DNA of 64,000 nt from Natronobacterium texcoconense (GTDB taxonomy: Archaea; Halobacteriota; Halobacteria; Halobacteriales; Natrialbaceae): contig NZ_FNLC01000001.1 of assembly GCF_900104065.1 (NCBI RefSeq), positions 496,001 to 560,000 of the forward strand, read 5' to 3'. Shown piece after piece: positions 41,024 through 47,648 of this stretch (its first letter is position 1; each line of letters begins with the position of its first letter). Both the position numbers and the translations under genes were made by a program. The notes under the pieces are model-generated. The model saw nothing but the letters and a program-made list of their open reading frames with translations. It ran no database searches and was not told the origin of the DNA.

Positions 41024-41324
41024 GGCATTTGTTAACTTGTCTTTGTCCCCTTTAAAGGTTACTCTCGAAAAACGGGACGACCACTCTCAACTCGAGGGTA
41101 GTTCTTGAGTGTAGTTAACGCTTCGGGTTGCAGCCCCTAGCCCGAACGGTCGACTACCTACCTGATCGTGGGGGCGCCGATGCTATTACAGTATCGGCCG
41201 ACGGCCGTCCGGCGGTTATCGGTCGATGTCGCGCGAAAGCGTCTCCTGTGGTATCCACCGAGAACTATCGGTAGCCGTCAATACCGAAATCTGTTTATCG
41301 GCCCGGCAAGAATCCGCCGCTGTT
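41024..41324. promoter_or_regulatory. Divergent promoter region between the winged-helix regulator and purA
   Basis: 301 bp without a gene. For the minus-strand regulator, CCTTTAAAGG at 41049-41058 is a palindromic TATA element. For purA, CTGTTTATC at 41291-41299 is a weak TATA about 30 nt before its ATG. The remainder (41070-41280) shows no ORF or repeat that I can support; the open frame from 41226 leading into purA is promoter DNA read in frame. Confidence 0.5.
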
Positions 41325-42704
41325 ATGACCGTCACAATCGTCGGGTCGCAACTCGGCGACGAAGGCAAGGGTGGCGTCGTCGACCTTTACGGCGACGCTG
41401 CCGACGTCGTCGTCCGCTATCAGGGCGGCGACAACGCTGGACACACTGTCGTTTACGATGGTACGAAGTACAAACTCTCTCTGGTTCCCTCGGGTGCGGT
41501 CCGGGGGAAAGTCGGCGTTCTCGGGAACGGCTGCGTCGTAAACCCGAGAACGCTGTTCGACGAGATCAACACGCTCCGGGAGAAGGGGCTCGACCCGGAC
41601 GTCCGCATCGCCGAACGAGCACACGTCATCCTCCCGTTCCACCGCGTTCTCGACGGCATCGAGGAAGACGTCAAGAGCGAATCCGACCAGGAGGTCGGCA
41701 CGACCGGCCGCGGCATCGGCCCGACCTACGAGGACAAGGCCGGTCGCCGCGGCGTCCGCGTCGGCGACCTGCTCGACCCCGACGTGCTTCGAGAGCGACT
41801 CGAGTACGTCGTTCCACAGAAACGCGCGCTCGTCGAGGACGTCTACGACGTCGATATCCACGAACTCGAGGATCCCGACGCGTTCGACGTCGACGCGCTC
41901 TTCGAGGAGTTCCGCGACATCGGCGAACGCCTCGAGGAAGAGAACATGACCGTCAACGCCGGCGCGTTCCTCGCCGAGGCGATGGACGACGGGCAGAACG
42001 TCATGCTCGAGGGCGCACAGGGGACGATCATCGACATCGACTACGGGAACTATCCGTACGTGACCTCCTCGAACCCGACCGCGGGCGGCGCCGCGACTGG
42101 CGCGGGGATCAGCCCGACGGTGATCGGCAACGGCGAGGTCATCGGCATCGTCAAGGCCTACCTGACCCGCGTCGGAAGCGGTCCGCTGCCGACCGAACTC
42201 GGCGGCGTCGCCGGCGACACGCCGGGCTACGACGAGGACACCGAGGGACCCAACGAGGAACTCGCGACCTACATCCGCGACGAGGGCGGCGAGTACGGCA
42301 CCGTCACCGGTCGTCCGCGCCGTGTCGGGTGGCTCGACATGCCGATGCTCCGTCACTCCGCCCGGACGAACGGCTTCACGGGTCTCGCGATCAACCACGT
42401 CGACGTCCTTGCCGGACTCGACGAGGTGAAGGTCGGCCACACCTACGAACTCGACGGCGAGGAACTGTACACGATGCCCGCGACGACCGAACAGTGGGCC
42501 CGCTGTGAGGCGACGCTGAAGCGCTTCGATGGCTGGCCCGAGGTCGACTGGGAAGAAGTCGCCGAGGAAGGATACGACGCGATCCCCGAAAACGCCCGAA
42601 CCTACCTCGAGTACGTCAGCGACGAACTCGACGTACCGATCTACGCGGTCGGCGTCGGTCCCGGCCGCGAGGAGACCGTCGTCGTCGAAGACCCCTACGA
42701 GTAG
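41325..42704 (+). CDS. purA: Adenylosuccinate synthase
   Basis: 459-residue GTP-dependent enzyme that joins IMP and aspartate on the way to AMP. The N-terminal loop is GSQLGDEGKGGVVD, where most homologues read GxQWGDEGKGKxVD; the catalytic Asp, Glu-Gly-Lys and the DNAGHT histidine are kept. Other motifs: GTTGRGIGPTYEDKAGRRGVRVGDL, LEGAQGTIIDIDYGNYPYVTSSNPTAGG, and GRPRRVGWLDMPMLRHSARTNG. The start at 41325 is preferred over 41226, whose extra 33 residues are basic and non-homologous. With purK/purE this places three purine genes in the window, not in one operon. Confidence 0.95.
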   Translation: MTVTIVGSQLGDEGKGGVVDLYGDAADVVVRYQGGDNAGHTVVYDGTKYKLSLVPSGAVRGKVGVLGNGCVVNPRTLFDEINTLREKGLDPDVRIAERAHVILPFHRVLDGIEEDVKSESDQEVGTTGRGIGPTYEDKAGRRGVRVGDLLDPDVLRERLEYVVPQKRALVEDVYDVDIHELEDPDAFDVDALFEEFRDIGERLEEENMTVNAGAFLAEAMDDGQNVMLEGAQGTIIDIDYGNYPYVTSSNPTAGGAATGAGISPTVIGNGEVIGIVKAYLTRVGSGPLPTELGGVAGDTPGYDEDTEGPNEELATYIRDEGGEYGTVTGRPRRVGWLDMPMLRHSARTNGFTGLAINHVDVLAGLDEVKVGHTYELDGEELYTMPATTEQWARCEATLKRFDGWPEVDWEEVAEEGYDAIPENARTYLEYVSDELDVPIYAVGVGPGREETVVVEDPYE

Positions 42705-42797
42705 GTCTGACTGGACCGATTCCGCCGTCTCTGGGTCTGCCGGAGGCGGGGCGAATATTCCCGAAGCCTTTTGCTGGATGCGGTCAGCCTACGTAAT

Positions 42798-42995
42798 ATG
42801 AAGGAGTCGTTGCTGGAGATCCTCCGCTGTCCGCTGGACAAACACGAACTCGAACTCGAGGACGCAGAGTACGCTGACGGCGACGAGGTCGTCGACGGGA
42901 CGCTCGTCTGCGCGGAGTGTGGCGAGCGGTATCCGGTCGACGACGGCATTCCGAACCTGCTGCCACCGGACATGCGCGAAGAAACGCCTGCGTAA
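42798..42995 (+). CDS. Trm112 family zinc protein
   Basis: 65 residues: MKESLLEILRCPLDKHELEL, then GTLVCAECGERYPVDDGIPNLLP. The Cys-Pro and CxxC pairs match Trm112, the small activator that binds and stabilises several SAM methyltransferases acting on tRNA, rRNA and release factor eRF1/aRF1. A likely partner, the Trm9-like protein, is encoded at 35002 in this window. The GTG-started protein gene at 43008 follows within 12 nt and is probably co-transcribed. Confidence 0.92.
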   Translation: MKESLLEILRCPLDKHELELEDAEYADGDEVVDGTLVCAECGERYPVDDGIPNLLPPDMREETPA

Positions 42996-43007
42996 TCCCG
43001 ATTCACC

Positions 43008-43604
43008 GTGCTGTCGAACGAGGTTACCGTCCACGTCAACCGCGGGGAAAGCGACACCCTGGAACTCGAGTCCACACCCACCGGTGACGAACTCGAACTC
43101 GAGGTCAGTCGGTCGTTCACGCTGACGCTCCAGGGCCACGAGACGCCGGCACACGTTCACTGCCGGCTCGACGGTGACCTCAGTCGTATCGCATCGATCG
43201 ATCACCCGAACTACTACGTCGGGCCGGGCGACGTCACGTCGGTCCCGGTCGAGATCGAACCCGACGGCGTCGAAGACCTCGTCGAGGGACAACTCGAGAT
43301 ACTGACCGGCTACGGGTCGGAGTCGGTGACGGTCGACGTCACCGTCACACCCGGTTCGGCCAGGATCGACGTCGACGAGTCGCTCGCGAAGCCGTCGCGA
43401 GACGAGTCCGAACCGACGGCCCTCGAGCGACTCTCGTCGGTAACCCGGATCGACCCCGGAACCCTCGCCGTCGCCGCGCTCGGACTGGTTGCGGTCGCTA
43501 TCGCGACGATGACTGCGGCGACAATCGCCAGCCCAGCCGCGCTGGTCGGACTCGTCGCGGTGGCCGTCGGCGTCGTCGTCGCCGGTCTTCTCCTGATTCA
43601 GTAG
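43008..43604 (+). CDS. Membrane-anchored beta-rich protein of unknown function
   Basis: 198 residues, GTG start. Residues 1-125 look like an immunoglobulin-type beta sandwich (VTVHVNRGESDTLELESTP, then FTLTLQGHETPAHVHCRL and YYVGPGDVTSVPVEIEPDG, ending VTVDVTVTP). Two closely spaced C-terminal membrane helices follow (about 150-195: LAVAALGLVAVAIATMTAA and LVGLVAVAVGVVVAGLLLI). No signal peptide, so the domain faces the cytoplasm unless it inverts. It follows Trm112 by 12 nt. Not otherwise recognised. Confidence 0.78.
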   Translation: MLSNEVTVHVNRGESDTLELESTPTGDELELEVSRSFTLTLQGHETPAHVHCRLDGDLSRIASIDHPNYYVGPGDVTSVPVEIEPDGVEDLVEGQLEILTGYGSESVTVDVTVTPGSARIDVDESLAKPSRDESEPTALERLSSVTRIDPGTLAVAALGLVAVAIATMTAATIASPAALVGLVAVAVGVVVAGLLLIQ

Positions 43605-43626
43605 TCGGCTCGAGTCGTCCCAGCGG

Positions 43627-43977
43627 TCACTCCGGGACGGTGATCGACGTCCGGGCCTCACACGTCGTCTCCCGTGCCCGTAGCTCCGCGACCACGGTGA
43701 ACTCGCCGGACTGCGGGTCGGACCACTCGGCCTCGTAGGTCGCCGACTCGTCCGGTGCGAGTCGCTCGGAGCTGACCACCTGGGCGAACATCCGACCGTC
43801 CGAGAACCGCCACACCTCACGGCCCTCGTCCTCGACGACGAACTCGGCCTTGGCCGCGTCCGGGAACTGCAGTTCCGCGGCACTCGAGCCGGTGTTCGTG
43901 ACCGTAAACTCGAACGTCACGGCGTCGTCTATTCCACTCGTCGATACGTCCGCCTCGAGCGTGCCTTCGAGTGCCAT
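43627..43977 (-). CDS. BsuPI-related intracellular proteinase inhibitor domain protein
   Basis: 116 residues of all-beta BsuPI-like fold: FEFTVTNTGSSAAELQFPDAAKAEFVVEDEGREVWRFSDGRMFAQVVSSERLAPDESATYEAEWSDPQSGEFTV in outline. The combination VTNTG...FPxxxxxEF...WRFSDGRMF is the family signature. B. subtilis BsuPI inhibits a cytoplasmic serine protease; the target here is unknown. An A/T-rich promoter (AAAAAAGCTAT on the minus strand, near 44001-44011) lies about 28 nt before the ATG. Confidence 0.88.
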   Translation of the reverse strand: MALEGTLEADVSTSGIDDAVTFEFTVTNTGSSAAELQFPDAAKAEFVVEDEGREVWRFSDGRMFAQVVSSERLAPDESATYEAEWSDPQSGEFTVVAELRARETTCEARTSITVPE

Positions 43978-44184
43978 AGCGGGCTTTCGACGGTCTCTCG
44001 GATAGCTTTTTTCCGGACTCCCTCGAGTCTGTCCGGAATATTCGGTGCGTATCTCGTCGACGTGTACGCTACGAAAGCCCCTGCCGGCGAGCGAAACCGG
44101 AGCTTTCGCGATGCTCGAGAGAGCGTTGTTTTCCCGCCGGCATCCGGTCGAGAGCTCGGTATCGTTCGAGAGGGAGTTGGGTTA

Positions 44185-44754
44185 TTAGCACTCGACCGGC
44201 TCGACCCACTCCGTCGCTGGTTCTCCGTCGGGGATCCCGAGGAAGGTGACGTGTGCGAACGCGCCGCCTTCGCTGTCCGCCTTGTGGACGTGGCCGGGGT
44301 CGATCCACGCGTCGCCCGCCGAGTACGTCCGTGGGACGCAGTCGTCCTCCATCGTGTGCTCGATTTCTCCCTCGACCATGCGGACGATGGACATCCCGGG
44401 GTGGCGATGCCACCCGGACTCCGCGCCCTCCTCCCACGTCGCCTCGGCGAGGATGACGGTCGAGGCGTCCTCGAGGTCGACGACGATCGGTTCGTCGGCG
44501 TCGTCGTAGGTTACCTCGAACGTCGCGCCCACGCCGTCGGTGAAGGACGCGTGCTCCTGCAGGATTTCGACCTCGAAGCCATCAGGTTCGTCGACCTCGA
44601 CCCCTTCGTCGTTCTCGCCGTCGTAGTCGTCCTCTTCGTCGTGATCCTCGGCGGCCGCACACCCGCTCAGTGCGAGTGCTCCCGCTGCGCCAGCGCCGGT
44701 TTTCAGTACTGTTCTACGTAACACACCGTCGATTGGCTCGCTGTTGCCAGTCAT
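44185..44754 (-). CDS. Secreted cupin-domain lipoprotein
   Basis: 189 residues. Twin-arginine and lipobox leader (VLRRTVLKTGAGAAGALALSGC; lipid cysteine at about 32), then an Asp/Glu-rich linker (35-60) and a cupin barrel with the metal-site motif GWHRHPGMSIVRMVEGEIEH and the second motif GDAWIDPGHVHKADSEG. The His ligands are present. Small cupins of this kind bind a metal and can be enzymes or binding proteins; the substrate is unknown. The upstream gap 43978-44184 holds no further gene. Confidence 0.9.
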   Translation of the reverse strand: MTGNSEPIDGVLRRTVLKTGAGAAGALALSGCAAAEDHDEEDDYDGENDEGVEVDEPDGFEVEILQEHASFTDGVGATFEVTYDDADEPIVVDLEDASTVILAEATWEEGAESGWHRHPGMSIVRMVEGEIEHTMEDDCVPRTYSAGDAWIDPGHVHKADSEGGAFAHVTFLGIPDGEPATEWVEPVEC

Positions 44755-44900
44755 GGTATCACTCGCGGTCGTATCGATTACCCGCGAAAGAAGCTATGAG
44801 AACCGGGAAGAGATAGGTATCTGCTGGTATTTCTGCACTCGTTGGTCCCGTTGCAACTACTGACCACAAATTGCCAGAGCTATTCCTTAGCGAACGGTAT

Positions 44901-45746
44901 ATGAAAAACGCGCCCGAACCCGAACGCGTGCAACTGGTCGGCTACGAACCGAGTGGTCGGGGTTCGGCGCTGTTGCTCGGCGACGGCGAGTCCGTCGAGC
45001 GACGCGACCTCGAGCCAGGCGATACCCTCTCGTACGCCCTGGGGACTCGTCGCTGTGCGGGCACGATCGCCGACGGCGAGCACGTCGCCTGCGATCGATC
45101 CGGAACGCCCTACTGCGAGTACCACACGAGCACGTGGGTCTGCGCTCGCTGTACGGGCACGTGCCTGAAAGACGAAATGGACTGCTACGAACCCCACGCA
45201 GTCTATATCGCAGCCTTCGCCCCCGACACGTTCAAGGTCGGCGTCACCCGCGAGTGGCGACTCGAGACCCGACTCCGCGAGCAGGGTGCCGACCGCGCCG
45301 TCCACCTCTATACCGTCTCGGACGGCCGGATCGCCCGCGAGATCGAGGCCGCGATCGCCCGTGACCTCGTCGACCGAGTCCGAACCGGACCGAAAGTCGC
45401 CGCGCTCGCGACCGAGGTCGACGAGGACGCCTGGGAGCGGACGCTCGCGGACCTCGAGGGGTTCGTGGCCGACGCCGACGTCGCGTTCGAGTTCGATCCC
45501 GCCGCCGAGGACCTCGAGCGCGGCGTCCGCGAGCGATACGTCTTCGACTACGGAATCGACCTCGAGGCCCAGCCAGTCCAGGAAACGATCGCGAGCGGGA
45601 CCGTCGTCGGCGTCAAGGGACGGCTGCTCGTCCTCGAGAACGGCGGGACGACCTACGCCGTCGACATGCGCGACCTGGTCGGCTACGAACTCGCGGAGGA
45701 CGGGGAGACGAATCGCAGCCTCCAGTCGTCGCTCGGCTCCTTTTAA
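44901..45746 (+). CDS. DUF2797 protein with Cys cluster and GIY-YIG-like region
   Basis: 281 residues. A cysteine/histidine-rich block (RRCAGTIADGEHVACDRSGTPYCEYHTSTWVCARCTGTC, about 50-95) probably binds zinc. It is followed by HAVYIAAFAPDTFKVGVTREWRLETRLREQGA (about 103-134), which resembles a GIY-YIG nuclease core (VYIA...KVGVT...RL...QGA). The rest is acidic and helical, ending in beta strands. The family is a domain of unknown function. ATG 44901 is chosen; a TTG start at 44871 is possible. Its stop shares TTAA with the convergent gene. Confidence 0.85.
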   Translation: MKNAPEPERVQLVGYEPSGRGSALLLGDGESVERRDLEPGDTLSYALGTRRCAGTIADGEHVACDRSGTPYCEYHTSTWVCARCTGTCLKDEMDCYEPHAVYIAAFAPDTFKVGVTREWRLETRLREQGADRAVHLYTVSDGRIAREIEAAIARDLVDRVRTGPKVAALATEVDEDAWERTLADLEGFVADADVAFEFDPAAEDLERGVRERYVFDYGIDLEAQPVQETIASGTVVGVKGRLLVLENGGTTYAVDMRDLVGYELAEDGETNRSLQSSLGSF

Positions 45747-46369
45747 CCGGAATACTCGAGTTTTAGATCGCCGGTCTCTCCCCACCCCTCGAGTCGCTCC
45801 GGGTCGACGCCGTACTCGATGTCGTGGGAGTCGTCGCGTTCCCACCCGTCGGCAGTAAACTGGTCGTCGACGCGCTCGACCGCCTCGCGATAGTAGTCAC
45901 CCCGGTGGAGATGGGAGGAACCGAAATCGAGGACGTCGAGGTGGGCGTGGAGGGCGACTCGATCCGCGTCGACCTCCCAGACGTGGACGTGGGGCCACTC
46001 GTCGCCCAGTCGAGGTCGACGGAACGAAAGCGAGGGCGCGATCAGTTTCTCGTCGCGTTCGTCCCACGCCCTGGTGGGCGAGTCCGGCAGGAGTCGGGTC
46101 CACTCGAGGTCCGACAGGCCGGTGAACTCGTCCTCGACGGCTGCGAGCGCGAGGGTGTCACCGGGAACGCGGACGTGTACGTTGATCGGCATCGAGACGT
46201 TCCACTCACCTTCGGACATCTTGTACACGCACTTCGGGTACTCGGTCTCGAACCCCGTCTCGACGACTGCGTCCGTCGTCTCCCCGCTGACGGTCGTCGC
46301 CGTCCCCGAAAGCGCGACCGTCGTTCCGATTCCTGCGATTGCCTGCCGTCTGGTCAGTTCTCGTGCCAT
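45743..46369 (-). CDS. Tat-exported protein of unknown function
   Basis: 208 residues. Twin-arginine signal RELTRRQAIAGIGTTVALSG with a likely cleavage near residue 25-30, no lipobox. The mature domain has VYKMSEGEWNVSMPINVHVRVP, LLPDSPTRAWDE, and a His/Asp-rich stretch HVHVWEVDADRVALHAHLDVLDFGSSHLHRGDYYREAVERV, suggesting metal binding. No family recognised. The stop codons of this gene and the DUF2797 gene overlap in opposite directions on TTAA. Confidence 0.8.
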   Translation of the reverse strand: MARELTRRQAIAGIGTTVALSGTATTVSGETTDAVVETGFETEYPKCVYKMSEGEWNVSMPINVHVRVPGDTLALAAVEDEFTGLSDLEWTRLLPDSPTRAWDERDEKLIAPSLSFRRPRLGDEWPHVHVWEVDADRVALHAHLDVLDFGSSHLHRGDYYREAVERVDDQFTADGWERDDSHDIEYGVDPERLEGWGETGDLKLEYSG

Positions 46370-46452
46370 CGTCGCCGGTCTCCTCGATTGGCGGGGATTC
46401 GACTGAAGCGTTCGGCCTGTGTATCCAGGGGAGACTCGAGGTCGCTGCCGAA

Positions 46453-46722
46453 TCAGCGGCTCTCACCGACTACGGCGTCACCGACGTCCGCCGTCCGCTC
46501 GGCGACGTCGACCAGCGAAAACCAGGTGTTGAGCGCTGCACGCAACGCCACGGGGTCGTCCGCGTCGATCTCGAGTCGGACGGTCGATCCCGTTCGGTCG
46601 AGTGTGGTTCGGGATCGGTCGTCGTCGATCTCGCCGATCTCACGGGCGATGCTTTCGGCGACGAGACGCGCACGGGCGGTCGAGTCGTACTCGAACTCGG
46701 CGGTCGCGTCGTGAGAAGACAC
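46453..46722 (-). CDS. pcc1: KEOPS complex subunit Pcc1
   Basis: 89 residues matching Pcc1: HDATAEFEYDSTARARLVAESIAREIGEI and LEIDADDPVALRAALNTWFSLVDVAERT. Pcc1 dimerises and bridges the KEOPS complex that makes threonylcarbamoyl-adenosine at position 37 of ANN-reading tRNAs. It lies directly after rpoP, 1 nt apart in the same direction, the usual archaeal order L37Ae-RpoP-Pcc1. Confidence 0.9.
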   Translation of the reverse strand: MSSHDATAEFEYDSTARARLVAESIAREIGEIDDDRSRTTLDRTGSTVRLEIDADDPVALRAALNTWFSLVDVAERTADVGDAVVGESR

Positions 46723-46723
46723 G

Positions 46724-46858
46724 CTATCTGACGTCGACTTCCTTGACGTCGCGGCTGCGTTCTTTCAGGAGTACGCGGTGTCCGCAGTACGGACAGCGGA
46801 CGCCACCGTACTCGTCGAGCTGGACGTCGCGTTTGCAGCGAGAGCACTTGTAGCTCAT
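46724..46858 (-). CDS. rpoP: DNA-directed RNA polymerase subunit P
   Basis: 44-residue zinc-ribbon subunit of archaeal RNA polymerase. Translation begins [19 protein letters not shown] and continues [19 protein letters not shown], giving two CxxC pairs at C5/C8 and C22/C25. It is preceded by the L37Ae gene (22 nt) and followed by pcc1 (1 nt), the standard archaeal cluster. Confidence 0.96.
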   Translation of the reverse strand: MSYKCSRCKRDVQLDEYGGVRCPYCGHRVLLKERSRDVKEVDVR

Positions 46859-46880
46859 GCGTATAGAGGTGGAGAGACGG

Positions 46881-47147
46881 TTATTCGTCGTCGTCTTCGG
46901 TCAGTGCGGCGCGGATCGAGCGCTTTACGGTACGGCCGGCGGGGGTCTCGGGGCGGTAGGCACCGCCGGTGAAGACCTCGCCGGTCTCCTCGTTCTTCCA
47001 GATACCGGTGCCGACGCGGGTGACGTCGTCACCGTCGACCTGAGCGTTCTGCATGTCGTCTTCGATCTCGCTGACGCGACGTCGAGCGACGCGGCCGTAG
47101 CGTGCACCGAAGCGGCCCGCGCTACCGACGGTTCCTTTTTCGGACAT
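46881..47147 (-). CDS. rpl37ae: 50S ribosomal protein L37Ae, zinc-less form
   Basis: 88 residues. Family framework: [26 protein letters not shown] at the start and [37 protein letters not shown] at the end. Standard archaeal L37Ae has a C4 zinc finger between these (CxxC ... CxxC); here no cysteine exists anywhere in the protein, and the positions read QVDGDDVT and NEETGE. It sits in the canonical L37Ae-RpoP-Pcc1 operon. A zinc-free fold stabilised otherwise is likely; whether another, Cys-bearing copy exists in the genome cannot be seen. Confidence 0.88.
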   Translation of the reverse strand: MSEKGTVGSAGRFGARYGRVARRRVSEIEDDMQNAQVDGDDVTRVGTGIWKNEETGEVFTGGAYRPETPAGRTVKRSIRAALTEDDDE

Positions 47148-47199
47148 AGTAGGGATAGCTATCCCCAGCGGATTATTAAACCTGTTGAGTCGCGCCGCT

Positions 47200-47400
47200 C
47201 TATGAGGCCCGCTTTGCGACCGGGCCGACGAGCAACTCCCTGAAGACGAGCGCGAGCGCGGCGAGGTAGCCCGCCGGGGCGAGCGGTGCAGCGAGCAACC
47301 CCGTCGCGACGCCGGTCGTCGCGATCAGTGACCGAAGTACGAGTCCACTCACGGCGAGCAACGGAATCGCGGCCAGAACGACATCCGGTCGCTCGAGCAT
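47200..47400 (-). CDS. Small two-helix membrane protein
   Basis: 66 residues with two hydrophobic stretches (about 8-33 and 37-55: [24 protein letters not shown] and [22 protein letters not shown]) and a basic end AKRAS. Start at 47400 is followed upstream by an AT-rich palindrome (GTAATTAC, 47401-47408) that may serve as promoter or operator. No homologue recognised. The gap 47401-47648 ahead of the next gene has no other ORF that I would support. Confidence 0.7.
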   Translation of the reverse strand: MLERPDVVLAAIPLLAVSGLVLRSLIATTGVATGLLAAPLAPAGYLAALALVFRELLVGPVAKRAS

Positions 47401-47648
47401 TGTAATTACATCTAATTAGCGTTTGGCGGAAAAGGAGCGGACAACCAGCAGAGAGTGTCTCTTCCACGAGGTCGTGATATCCATCGGCGGCGACCGCTCG
47501 GAGTTCGTGGACGCCGACGGCTCTCGGCCGATCGACGGAATCGTCGCCGTCCGCCAGCCATTCGTTATCGAAAACGTCTGGTGGAAACAAACGAAAGTCG
47601 TGGTAATAGGTAACACGATATTAAGGTTCGTCTCCCGGTACGTCCACC

